Positions 36,801 through 45,035 of a DNA stretch of 55,252 nucleotides are shown in pieces; positions within the stretch are counted from its first letter, which is position 1, and every line of letters begins with the position of its first letter. The stretch comes from Lachnospira sp. UBA2821 (GTDB lineage: Bacteria > Bacillota > Clostridia > Lachnospirales > Lachnospiraceae). The notes beneath the pieces are model-generated. The model was not told the origin of the DNA, ran no database searches, and was given only the letters and a program-made list of their open reading frames with translations. The stretch covers positions 1 through 55,252 of the forward strand of contig DEGR01000058.1 of the NCBI GenBank assembly GCA_002351535.1, in the 5' to 3' direction. The translations under genes and the position numbers were made by a program.

Positions 36801-37124
36801 TTCAAGATAAGTCTCAAATGAAGATATCTGCAAAGGATATACCCCACACTCTTCAAGAAACTCCCTCAATGTAAATCTGTCTGTATAGAATTCCCGATAA
36901 AACTTCCCTATTATATCTACAAATGGCTCATATGGGGATTTTATGGCTCCTCTTATATAAGTGTGGAACTGAACCATTTCCACGCCATTTTTCTCTGCCA
37001 TTTCCTTTATTTTCTGTTTACTTAACTGAATCTCGTTATAATATTTTATAAATATCAGTTTTTCATCATCCAACCCACCAATAAATGAGCTGAACATACT
37101 TTCAAAATACCCATCCTGCTTCAT
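33825..37124 (-). CDS. Diguanylate cyclase with degenerate STAND/AAA region, TPRs and GAF-like domain
   Basis: The ATG at 37124 has GGAG 6 bases upstream. The 1099-residue protein has (1) an N-terminal ~200-residue part like an AAA/STAND ATPase, with Walker-B-like KILLVLDKLQ (~143-152) but no GxxGKT loop at the expected place; (2) helical repeats of TPR type (~230-730); (3) a GAF-like domain (~760-920); (4) a GGDEF domain with intact RYGGDEFIIVL (~1000). GGDEF enzymes make cyclic di-GMP. No membrane segment is visible. It lies between the Wzx and GT2 genes, so it may tune this polysaccharide. Confidence 0.87.
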   Translation of the reverse strand: MKQDGYFESMFSSFIGGLDDEKLIFIKYYNEIQLSKQKIKEMAEKNGVEMVQFHTYIRGAIKSPYEPFVDIIGKFYREFYTDRFTLREFLEECGVYPLQISSFETYLESGISLRQEPALPVEQNYEQKKAYESVMNCLKYVSSEHKILLVLDKLQYANISTIRVIQNIMDDIKNISFKLCITIDDKNKIKAYLSEEYQNMMRIAKEEKMVYEWHGYKASDTDRTNDYFRAETEYIHEYIEKIQNLYNLMALEDAEFYLNNIYVRIEEDKANIADLDKFKLYTIGVCNYIMMNNPKSALLTTEKLYEYTDNGKNEVRTYVYNYLCALAYVFMIQAGNSKKYIKKCREISDRYGDEEMDFYTMLLEITDEYGGWHSIFNVDFGALKYDESKAKRLKEHGFYNVLSRYYSYGSDNSEEEIKLIIKDGMSEAFKRAIRIGKYLKNNNFLLSVNTKYISMFTDLGYYGYAFNFYDSKLKVLREEGNKKRMANQMMGLGYNFMIAEKYDEAGKYFHDAIEILYELKDSEAIGEALYNLAMNSICVVDFEAALKYLQLMFRILEHLNVESIVMCNPAKLYGLLGLTYYHLGNIYKSYTNLETINTLVRGYTGNKEKMRIFRRREDMFYYHYLNGCLKYQQDDIDGAYIEYNTAKEYYDTTPAIKACMIECYMGDYYILLRDMGKDDEAESIMNSAMEYCMEHNYSKKMDMLTYIKENCRQPEKEKLPDFVAPESEEKILEMTFNVGKREQLIERKRDIRFLSMLQEVLGKDDVLLEYHIENAVKLICDNFDMDELLLISVDNDNLIEELYCSDDINVKDSYKNIVEYFKKNKNEFYVNRISSDMYEYKKIIDIFYSDDMLTITCIPVYQDKNLKAVLVGIVNQDTNVKGDMKLFDDENLAILKTASIQLIASVERLKNKMKMEQVNDRLKKMAITDMLTGLYNRQGFDRMIDQMENHKEGEAILYIDLDNFKYCNDTFGHDVGDLILKRFAEVLEKVVYSKGFVVRYGGDEFIIVLTNAGKEDAVEVSEEIYKNIEHGFVGDIEEYLGRKINICDDKKLTTSIGIAVAKDCARSTINETIKKADDMLYSVKHAGKGSYRVWSEICT

Positions 37125-37147
37125 GAAAAACTCCATTCCGAAACATC

Positions 37148-38590
37148 TTAGCGTTTCAATAATTTGTTCATAATCATCCTTAGCAATTCGTCCTTAAAAA
37201 CAAAAAGCATCCCAAAATACACAATAACCCCAATTATTATCTGTATTGTCAGCATAATGATGTGTGATTCAATATTTACGAACGAAATCAATACACAACT
37301 TATAAACATAATTATAGCCGATATTAAATAATTTTTGCAATATAAAAGACTCTTTTTTATATTAATATCTTTTCTTACACAATAAAAATGAACATACAAT
37401 ACGATTAATTCCGCTATGTCCGTTGCAAGTACCGCCCCCATATATCCCATATGCGGTATAAGCAAAAGATTAAGTGTAAAATTAGTAATTGCTCCGACTA
37501 CAACTGATAACGTATAATCCCTCTGTTTATTTGTCGGTATCTGATATTGTGTACCTATCACATTACTTAACCCGATAAATATAATAATAGGAGAAATATA
37601 TATAAGTATACTGCCTACAGGTTCATACCCGGAACCATAAAAAACAGGAACAAAATGCTGTGAAACCGCAATAAGTCCAAGCATCAACGGAAATCCTATC
37701 ATATATGTGTATCTGAAAGATTTATCCATATATTCATTTAAGAGTTTTGTATCTTTTTTGGCGTATATGCTTGCCATCCTCGGAAGCATTACTGTTCCAA
37801 GTGATGTTATTATCGTAAGCAGAAGCTTAACAATCTTCTGTGACTGTTCATAATAGCCGACCTGCACCATAGCATTATTGACTGCAAGTTTTCCGAGCAT
37901 CGTCTTATCTAATACTGTATATACCTGTGTTGCTATCTGCGGAATAAAAAGAATAAATGCAGGCATAAAATGTGAAAACACCTTAAGGCTTTTTACTCCC
38001 ACCTTAACCAGATAAGAAGGAAGATAAAACCATAGCGAAACATTTCCAAGGAACAACGAAAGTGAATAGCAGACTACATACAAAGGTAAATCTGATGGCT
38101 GTTTTACAAAAATGAATATCATTGCAACACAAACTATTTTAACAAACATATTTCGCATAACAATTCGTTTGAAATCTTCCATTCCCTGGAAAAACCAGCT
38201 TATATCAAGCATGTTTGCAACAATATCCACTATCTGTATTGCATATAGTATCCTGTTCTTTCCCCCTGTTACAAATATTGCACAAAACACCGCTAATGCA
38301 ATACTGACTGTTATTGCCCTTAGAATAATTATCTCCCAGAAAGTTCTGCTCCGCCTCTCTTTGTCATCCTGCATGTATGCAATTTCACGTTCTCCGTACA
38401 TTGCTATACCTACAGTTCCTACAAGAATGAAATACGTTACGATTGACTGTGTATAGCTGTATCTTCCAATCGGTCCTGCCCCAAGAGTTCTGGATACATA
38501 TGGAGTTGTAATTAATGGTGTGATTAATATAAGAATCTGATATACCATATTGTACATATAATTCTTTGCTACACTTTTTTCTCTTCCCAC
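37148..38590 (-). CDS. Wzx-type polysaccharide flippase
   Basis: A 480-residue, very hydrophobic protein with about 12-14 membrane segments and the MATE/MOP-family N-terminus (NYMYNMVYQILILITPLITTPYVSRTLGAGPIG). It should flip lipid-linked repeat units across the membrane. A GTG start has AGGAG 6 bases upstream. It precedes the cyclase gene by 23 bases in the exopolysaccharide operon. Confidence 0.9.
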   Translation of the reverse strand: MGREKSVAKNYMYNMVYQILILITPLITTPYVSRTLGAGPIGRYSYTQSIVTYFILVGTVGIAMYGEREIAYMQDDKERRSRTFWEIIILRAITVSIALAVFCAIFVTGGKNRILYAIQIVDIVANMLDISWFFQGMEDFKRIVMRNMFVKIVCVAMIFIFVKQPSDLPLYVVCYSLSLFLGNVSLWFYLPSYLVKVGVKSLKVFSHFMPAFILFIPQIATQVYTVLDKTMLGKLAVNNAMVQVGYYEQSQKIVKLLLTIITSLGTVMLPRMASIYAKKDTKLLNEYMDKSFRYTYMIGFPLMLGLIAVSQHFVPVFYGSGYEPVGSILIYISPIIIFIGLSNVIGTQYQIPTNKQRDYTLSVVVGAITNFTLNLLLIPHMGYMGAVLATDIAELIVLYVHFYCVRKDINIKKSLLYCKNYLISAIIMFISCVLISFVNIESHIIMLTIQIIIGVIVYFGMLFVFKDELLRMIMNKLLKR

Positions 38591-38608
38591 ATCTTTCTCC
38601 TATTTCTG

Positions 38609-39817
38609 CTATTTCCGTAACATATCGAGATACTTCTCTGCTGAATGTTCCATGTCAAATTTCTCATGAATCATTTTTTTTGCATTTGCTGATATTTTCA
38701 TTGCTTCCTGTCTGTCAGTTATAAGCTTTCTTATCGCATCTGCATATTCTTCAGGCGATTCGCAATGGATATATTCAATGCCGTCTCTGGCATCAATTCC
38801 TTCGATACCTATATTATTGGTAAGGACCGGAACACCTGATGACATTCCCTCAATTACTTTAACCTTAATTCCGGCACCAAGTACAAGCGGTGCTACCATA
38901 CATGCTGCTTCTGCAAAATATGGTGCTACATCGTCAACAAACCCAAGCACATTTACTTTATCAGACTGTCTGTTTTTAAGACTTTCTTTTGGTCCGCCAC
39001 CTATAATCTGTAGTACCACGTCTGTATCTTTAAGTAATGGCATAACTTTATCTATAAGCCACATTGCCGTAAGATGGTTTTCATCCCTTCCCATTGCGCC
39101 AAAAAATACTATATTATTACTTCCACCCTTCCATTCTATATCAGTAAAATCCATATAGAAAGGAACGATTGGATGTATCTTTTTCTTCGGAACACCGGCT
39201 TTATATAGAAGTGCCGCATCCTTATGATTGTGCGGACATACATAATCACATGTTTCAATAGCCTTAAGCTCAGCCTTTCTCATTGTCCTGTACTGTATTT
39301 TCTTCTTTGCCTTCTTAAAGGCATCCTCTTCATATTCATACTTTCTTCTGTACCCTAAAAATGTAACATCATGCTCTGACGCAATTATCTTTGCATCAGG
39401 AAAAATCTTTCTTATGCGGGGTGCAAGAAGGACAATAGGAGTCCACTCAAGTACGATAACTTCCGGTTTATAACCATTTCTCTTCATAGTTTTTATATGG
39501 TTCATAATTCTGTTAATATAATACTGTGGTATTATTCCGGCATATCTGTTCCACGGATTGTATCTGGAACTTATATTCACTATACCTCTCAGCATCCTGT
39601 AGCGTTTCTCAGGTCTTATAATAAATATTTTGTTATCAATACCATATTTATCCAAATCCAGTTTTGAAAGATGTTCCGGTATTCCAAAAGATATAAGATA
39701 AGGCTCAAATTCTTTATCTTCTTTTATTTTCTTCAGATAAAAATTATGTGTTTTTCCTCCTGCATGTCCCACATTATCAAAAGGTACGTCAAAAGATATT
39801 ACCAATACTTTTTTCAT
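38609..39817 (-). CDS. GT4-family glycosyltransferase
   Basis: The start is the ATG at 39817 with GAGG 6 bases upstream; the ATG at 39829 overlaps that site. The 402-residue product has a two-lobed GT-B layout: N-terminal VISFDVPFDNVGHAGGKTHNFYL, then NNIVFFGAMGRDENH and the donor-site region with APLVLGAGIKVKVIEGMSSGVPVL (EX7E-like). It adds a sugar to the lipid-linked unit; donor and linkage are unknown. Confidence 0.87.
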   Translation of the reverse strand: MKKVLVISFDVPFDNVGHAGGKTHNFYLKKIKEDKEFEPYLISFGIPEHLSKLDLDKYGIDNKIFIIRPEKRYRMLRGIVNISSRYNPWNRYAGIIPQYYINRIMNHIKTMKRNGYKPEVIVLEWTPIVLLAPRIRKIFPDAKIIASEHDVTFLGYRRKYEYEEDAFKKAKKKIQYRTMRKAELKAIETCDYVCPHNHKDAALLYKAGVPKKKIHPIVPFYMDFTDIEWKGGSNNIVFFGAMGRDENHLTAMWLIDKVMPLLKDTDVVLQIIGGGPKESLKNRQSDKVNVLGFVDDVAPYFAEAACMVAPLVLGAGIKVKVIEGMSSGVPVLTNNIGIEGIDARDGIEYIHCESPEEYADAIRKLITDRQEAMKISANAKKMIHEKFDMEHSAEKYLDMLRK

Positions 39818-39844
39818 GGTATTCCTCATTTCTTAATTTCCTGT

Positions 39845-40480
39845 TTAAAAAAATCTTTCTTCAAGTTCTAAGCATATGGCATGATATACAGGAAGATGAT
39901 ATTCCTGAACTTTATATGGTTCAGTCTCCGGAACCATAATAACTTCATCACAATATCCCTTAAGTTTGCCACCTGTTTTTCCCGTAAGCCCTATTACACC
40001 TATTCCCATAGCTTTCGCAGTAATAGCCGCATATACAACATTCTGTGAATTGCCTGATGTTGAGATTGCTATAAGAACATCTCCGTCCTTTCCATATCCA
40101 TATACCTGCTGTGCAAAGCCTACCGTACCATCAACATCATTAAGATATGCTGTAGACAGTGCCGGATGTCCACATAATGCAATAGCCGGTATTCCCTGCT
40201 GAAGATTATTCTTAAGAATACATGCCGCATCTGCATCTATAATTCCCAATTTTCTGGCAAATGAATCAGGAATACGTCTCTGCTTAACAAAACCTTTCAT
40301 CAATTCACCTACAATGTGCTCTGCATCCGCTGCACTTCCCCCATTTCCGGCAATAAGAATCTTACCACCATTCTGGTAACATTTTTCAATTGTATCGCAT
40401 GCACTCTTTATAGCATCTTCATTATTCGCAAGTGCAGGATATCTTCTGATTAATTCCTCTACATGTGCATATTTATTCAT
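39845..40480 (-). CDS. gmhA: Sedoheptulose-7-phosphate isomerase
   Basis: GmhA turns sedoheptulose 7-phosphate into D-glycero-D-manno-heptose 7-phosphate, the first step of heptose synthesis. The 211-residue SIS-domain protein has AGNGGSAADAEHIVGELMKG (S49, H55, E59; the spacing matches the known active site), STSGNSQNV and C-terminal EYHLPVYHAICLELEE. The ATG at 40480 follows GGAG by 6 bases; earlier ATGs lie inside gmhB. It overlaps gmhB by 8 bases. Confidence 0.92.
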   Translation of the reverse strand: MNKYAHVEELIRRYPALANNEDAIKSACDTIEKCYQNGGKILIAGNGGSAADAEHIVGELMKGFVKQRRIPDSFARKLGIIDADAACILKNNLQQGIPAIALCGHPALSTAYLNDVDGTVGFAQQVYGYGKDGDVLIAISTSGNSQNVVYAAITAKAMGIGVIGLTGKTGGKLKGYCDEVIMVPETEPYKVQEYHLPVYHAICLELEERFF

Positions 40481-41054
40481 ACCTGTCTCCATTCCGTAAG
40501 CCATCTGACACAATAATCTGTGCAGCGCTGTACAAATCTGCTGTGTAATAATCTGCCTTCACGATTCCTTCATTGTATACTTTTTCCCCATATCCGGTTG
40601 CGACAAGAATTGTCTTTATTCCAAAGTTGATACCTGCTTTTATGTCTCCGGTATTATCACCAATCATCCATGAATTTTCAATATCTATATCAAACTTTTC
40701 TGCTGCCTTTTCAAACATACCGGTATTCGGTTTTCTACATGTACACTCACACAGATATTTTCCTTTTCCATGCACAGGATGATGTGGACAAAAATAGAAT
40801 GCATCTATTATTGTTCCTTCTTTTTTGAGGCATTCATTTATATAACGATGAAGCACATTAACATCCTCTTCACTGTAATAACCTCTGGCAACTCCCGCCT
40901 GATTGGATACAACTACTACCTTAAATCCTTTTTCTTTAATAAGCTTTATAGCTTCAACCGCACCTGGTATAAATTCAAAATCTTCTTTTCTATATAGATA
41001 ATTCTTTTCTATGTTAATAGTCCCATCTCTGTCAAGAAATACAACTCTATCCAT
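40473..41054 (-). CDS. gmhB: D-glycero-D-manno-heptose-1,7-bisphosphate 7-phosphatase
   Basis: A 193-residue HAD phosphatase with the nucleophile pair in FLDRDGTIN (D8, D10), VVSNQAGVARGYY, the family zinc loop CPHHPVHGKGKYLCECTCRKP and MIGDNTGDI. It removes the 7-phosphate from heptose bisphosphate. The ATG at 41054 follows GGAG by 5 bases; the ATG at 41057 overlaps the hddA stop. It is the third step if the order is GmhA, HddA, GmhB, HddC. Anomer preference is not visible. Confidence 0.92.
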   Translation of the reverse strand: MDRVVFLDRDGTINIEKNYLYRKEDFEFIPGAVEAIKLIKEKGFKVVVVSNQAGVARGYYSEEDVNVLHRYINECLKKEGTIIDAFYFCPHHPVHGKGKYLCECTCRKPNTGMFEKAAEKFDIDIENSWMIGDNTGDIKAGINFGIKTILVATGYGEKVYNEGIVKADYYTADLYSAAQIIVSDGLRNGDRYE

Positions 41055-41056
41055 CA

Positions 41057-42136
41057 TTACTCCAATCTGAAAGTATATGAGCCATCAGGAATATCTACCT
41101 TGACAGAATCATAATTCCATCTCTTTTCATCCATTTTCCATGACTGTGAGCCTCTGAATTCAAAGTTCCAGTCGGCAAGCTGTCCGCCGGCTTCTTCCAT
41201 TCTTGCTGCAACAACATGTCTTATATTATATGGGCAGTACATAAGCAGATAGCCACCACCACCGGCTCCAAGAAGCTTTCCACCAAGTGCACCATGCTTA
41301 ATTGCCGTATCATACAATTCATCAATCTGCGGACTTGTTATCTTATTACTCATTCTCTTCTTGCTCTGCCATCCATAATCGAGAAGCTTTCCAAAACTGT
41401 TGAGATTGCCTTTAAGAAGCTCGTCCTTCATAGCATAGGCAAGTGCCTTAACTTCTGACATAGCCTCAATGGCATCAACATTTTTATCCTTATAATTCTT
41501 CACCTGGTCACTTATAATATTCGCCGACACATGAATATTTCCCGTATAACACAGCAAAAGATTACTCTCAAGTTCATGAATAATCTCTTTGCGAATTCTT
41601 AACGGATTAACTACAACCTGATTCTTACCATGGAATTCTATGAAATTAAACCCGCCAAATGCTGCTGCATACTGGTCCTGATATCCGCCTGATATCCCAA
41701 GGTCAAGTCTTTCCACCTCATATGCCATATCCGCAAGAGCATAATTGTCTATATCTTCACCTTTCCACTTTGCAAGTGCTTTAAGAATGGCGACCATAAC
41801 CGTAGAAGATGTTCCAAGTCCTGAACCGGGAGGTGCATCACACTGCAGATACACCTCACATCCCTGATTAATATCCATTCTCTTTAGTGCAGCCTTCACA
41901 AGGTCAAGACTTCCGTCATACACATAATTTTCCTTAGTATTGTATTTAACGGTCATATCAAAATCAAGTGAATGAACTATTATATTGTCATCCTGTCTCG
42001 GAACTATGGAACAACAGGCATATTTATTAATGGTACTGCCAATAATTGCTCCTCCACGTTCATCACAAAATGGTGCTACGTCTGTTCCACCTCCACCAAA
42101 ACTGACACGCAGTGGTGCTCTTCCTCTTATTATCAT
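41057..42136 (-). CDS. hddA: D-glycero-alpha-D-manno-heptose-7-phosphate kinase
   Basis: A 359-residue GHMP kinase with APLRVSFGGGGTDV at the N-terminus, the ATP loop PPGSGLGTSS (~102-111) and GGKLLGAGGGGYLL at the C-terminus. The HddA group phosphorylates C1 of heptose 7-phosphate to give the alpha-1,7-bisphosphate used in the GDP-heptose branch, not the ADP branch. It overlaps hddC by ATGA. Confidence 0.9.
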   Translation of the reverse strand: MIIRGRAPLRVSFGGGGTDVAPFCDERGGAIIGSTINKYACCSIVPRQDDNIIVHSLDFDMTVKYNTKENYVYDGSLDLVKAALKRMDINQGCEVYLQCDAPPGSGLGTSSTVMVAILKALAKWKGEDIDNYALADMAYEVERLDLGISGGYQDQYAAAFGGFNFIEFHGKNQVVVNPLRIRKEIIHELESNLLLCYTGNIHVSANIISDQVKNYKDKNVDAIEAMSEVKALAYAMKDELLKGNLNSFGKLLDYGWQSKKRMSNKITSPQIDELYDTAIKHGALGGKLLGAGGGGYLLMYCPYNIRHVVAARMEEAGGQLADWNFEFRGSQSWKMDEKRWNYDSVKVDIPDGSYTFRLE

Positions 42137-42843
42137 ATGGTAATCACCCTGCCTTCCTTTACATCATTCCGGAACCTGAAATAATCATCAGGAACACCTA
42201 TATCGATAAAATATCCGTCATTGACAAATGCTTTAAGTACATACCCTTTTTTCAGCCACATCGGAATCATCTCATTTTCAAGAGAAACCTTACCTTCAGG
42301 AATTTCATCAAGAAGTGAGGCCTTCATACAGTACACACCACCGTTAATTACTCCTTCTCCACCGGTCTCCGACTTTTCATTAAATGCCACAACCCTGTTT
42401 CCATCCATCTTAACCGTTCCGTATCTTGAACAATCTTCAACTTTTCTTAATACAAGAGACATAACCGAATCATCTTCTTCTGATAACTTAGTAAGTCTGC
42501 TATAATCAAGGTCATAGAATGTATCTGCATTCAGAACAAAGAATTTATCTTCACTAATATATTTTTTACAATTTTTGATAGCTCCGGCGGTTCCAAGCTG
42601 CTCCTTTTCATATGCATAAGAAGCCTTTATGTCAAAAGCACTTCCATCACCAAAATATTCCTCAATCATTGAGCCTTTGTAACCAACGGCAAATATTATA
42701 TCTATAATACCATTTCTCTTAAGAACACTTATCAGATGTTCAAGAAACGGCTTATTTTCAACTTCTGCCATAGGCTTTGGTCTGTCATTTACAACACTTC
42801 TAAGCCTTGTTCCCAATCCTCCTGCCAGTAATACTGCCTGCAT
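42133..42843 (-). CDS. hddC: Heptose-1-phosphate guanylyltransferase
   Basis: A 236-residue nucleotidyltransferase with the activation loop LLAGGLGTRLRSV (5-17), RPKPM (21-25; K23), LNADTFYD (metal Asp) and NEKSETGGEGVINGGVYC. Among the close sugar-nucleotidyltransferases the neighbouring hddA/gmhA/gmhB identify it as HddC, giving GDP-D-glycero-alpha-D-manno-heptose. Its ATG follows AAAGGA by a normal distance and lies inside the end of the polymerase gene (44-base overlap). Confidence 0.87.
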   Translation of the reverse strand: MQAVLLAGGLGTRLRSVVNDRPKPMAEVENKPFLEHLISVLKRNGIIDIIFAVGYKGSMIEEYFGDGSAFDIKASYAYEKEQLGTAGAIKNCKKYISEDKFFVLNADTFYDLDYSRLTKLSEEDDSVMSLVLRKVEDCSRYGTVKMDGNRVVAFNEKSETGGEGVINGGVYCMKASLLDEIPEGKVSLENEMIPMWLKKGYVLKAFVNDGYFIDIGVPDDYFRFRNDVKEGRVITI

Positions 42844-44140
42844 CTTCTTTTCCTTTTATTCCTTTCCCACTTACTCCATCTATATACTGCAATGCTATAT
42901 ATATGTAAGTGAATACCGTCAATTCAAAATCCTGTATGAACGGAAGTGACAAAAAACCTACAAGCATTATAAGAATCACACCTCGTACGGAGAGTATAAA
43001 CTTACTTTTGTCTTCTCTGAATATCCTTATGTTATCTCTGAGTGCGACAAAATATGCTGCAAAATATACTGCCATTCCTATTATTCCAACTTCATATGCC
43101 ATAAGACTATAGGACGACTCCACCAGATTAGGTTTAGACATAAATACTTTCGCTCTCGGCCCATTGTTGCCCAGTCCAAGTCCTAAAGGATTCTTAACAA
43201 CCTTTACAATAGAACCTCCAAAGGAAGTAATATGACCAATAAGTGAAGAATCTCTTCCGGTAATTGTATTAAAAATAAGTCTGTACATTCCTGATACAAT
43301 TCCTGTTCTTAATATAACAAGGTCTGCCACTACAAAGATTAATCCACAGGCAATGGTAATCTTTATAATTCTAATCCACATCTGCTTTGTCCAATTTATA
43401 TATTCTATGTAAAACAAAATAAGTGCCACTACACAACATATCCACGAAGTTCTCGAAAAAGTCAATATAAGCGTGGCTACGAATATACCTGCACTTATGT
43501 AATACAACTTTATATTAATGCCCAGTCCCTTTTTTAAGTATGTCATAAATGTTATAACCATTGCAAGATACATACCGAACGTATTAGGTGCTGCAAATGT
43601 GCTTGTAACCCTCTGCATAAAATTTCCACCAAGCATATAAAATTCATTTTTAAGCTTTATCATGTGACTCACTCTCTGAGTCTGATATCCCAGATTGATA
43701 AGAAAACCGTCTCCTAATATCTGTGCCTGAAATACTCCCCACACAGACAGTATAACTGTATTAATTATCACAGCTTCCATTGTTTTTCTTATATCTTCTT
43801 TATCTATATTCATTCTTCTGACGACAAATATAAGCATCACCGGCATTACATATATTCTGGCAATATATGCTGCCTGATACCTGTTGTCACTTATAATAGT
43901 GTACACTGTCATTATTACAATAAAAAGAACTGATAACCATTCAACGAGATTGAATTTTACTCTTTTCTTACCGATTATCTGTTCAAAAAATGTTATAGCA
44001 ACAAGAATAGCTATCACTGCTTCTTTCCAAAATTTAAGAAATCCAAAATCCTGCAGAAGCACGCTTATTACCATATGATGATATGGCAGTAAAATAATCA
44101 GAAGCAATATCAAAAACTTTTTTAATTTATTTATCCTCAC
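42800..44140 (-). CDS. O-antigen-ligase/Wzy-type membrane protein
   Basis: A GTG start at 44140 has GGAGG 5 bases upstream; an earlier ATG (44176) would overlap the previous gene. The 446-residue product has about 10-12 membrane segments and the large extracytoplasmic loop of the Wzy_C/O-antigen-ligase family (FNTITGRDSSLIGHI ... NPLGLGLGNNG). In a Gram-positive cluster with Wzx it most likely polymerises repeat units outside the membrane. Confidence 0.82.
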   Translation of the reverse strand: MRINKLKKFLILLLIILLPYHHMVISVLLQDFGFLKFWKEAVIAILVAITFFEQIIGKKRVKFNLVEWLSVLFIVIMTVYTIISDNRYQAAYIARIYVMPVMLIFVVRRMNIDKEDIRKTMEAVIINTVILSVWGVFQAQILGDGFLINLGYQTQRVSHMIKLKNEFYMLGGNFMQRVTSTFAAPNTFGMYLAMVITFMTYLKKGLGINIKLYYISAGIFVATLILTFSRTSWICCVVALILFYIEYINWTKQMWIRIIKITIACGLIFVVADLVILRTGIVSGMYRLIFNTITGRDSSLIGHITSFGGSIVKVVKNPLGLGLGNNGPRAKVFMSKPNLVESSYSLMAYEVGIIGMAVYFAAYFVALRDNIRIFREDKSKFILSVRGVILIMLVGFLSLPFIQDFELTVFTYIYIALQYIDGVSGKGIKGKEDAGSITGRRIGNKA

Positions 44141-44151
44141 TTGTTCCTCCT

Positions 44152-45030
44152 CTATCTGATAATACAACCCTTCCATAAAGCCCTGTATATAACATTAGCC
44201 GTAAAAATATCCATGTTTTTTATCGTTTCTTTCGCAAAACCAACCCTGTCATTTCTGTCAAACTGCTTATAATATATTCTTCTCCTTATAAGTTCTAACT
44301 TTTCCTTTGAATATGAATCATTTTTTTCAAGAAGTTCTAACATCTCCTTCGTAGACTCAAACATCTTATCCTCATTTGAAGATACATTTACCCCTGTATC
44401 CCTATGAAGATATATTGCTTTATAATTGCAGCACATACTGCATCCGTTCTGTAACATAAGAAGCCATAAAAGATAATCATCCGTTCCGTTATGTTTCATA
44501 ATGTTATTCTTCCAGTAATCGGGAATTGAACTTTTTTTAATAAGGCATTGTCCCGGAGATACTATAAAATCCCTGAACCATATATAACTCTTCTCTTTTA
44601 TAGCATAATTTTGTGAATATTTATTGGCGAATATAGGAATTCTTTTTCCTGCAATCTCAAACACACCATTTCCGACACTTACATCACAATCACCTATACA
44701 TTCCTGATGGCTGGTAAAGCAATGCCTTGACACAGAGTCGTCATGGTCCAAAAATACAACGTACTCACCACTGCATTCATTAAGTCCGTTTACTCTTGAA
44801 TAATGAATCCCTCTGTTCATATCATTTTCAAGAATTCTTATAGAAAATCCACCCGCAAGGCTCTTATCAAATTCGATTGGTATATCGGGACTATCATTAA
44901 CAAGTATAACTTCCACACTATTATTTTCATCAGCTTTTACAAATTCCCATGCAGCCCTGCTCATCATCTTCATATATCCGTCAAGATATCTGTTGCCATG
45001 ATATACAGGAGTGATGACCGATATTTTCAT
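44152..45030 (-). CDS. GT2-family glycosyltransferase
   Basis: A 292-residue GT-A enzyme: SVITPVYHGNRYLDGY, VILVNDSPD, and VVFLDHDDSVS with the metal DxD/DDS motif. The C-terminal part has a short amphipathic end, so it likely sits on the inner membrane face. It follows another GT2 gene by 5 bases. The sugar is unknown. Confidence 0.87.
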   Translation of the reverse strand: MKISVITPVYHGNRYLDGYMKMMSRAAWEFVKADENNSVEVILVNDSPDIPIEFDKSLAGGFSIRILENDMNRGIHYSRVNGLNECSGEYVVFLDHDDSVSRHCFTSHQECIGDCDVSVGNGVFEIAGKRIPIFANKYSQNYAIKEKSYIWFRDFIVSPGQCLIKKSSIPDYWKNNIMKHNGTDDYLLWLLMLQNGCSMCCNYKAIYLHRDTGVNVSSNEDKMFESTKEMLELLEKNDSYSKEKLELIRRRIYYKQFDRNDRVGFAKETIKNMDIFTANVIYRALWKGCIIR

Positions 45031-45035
45031 AACTA

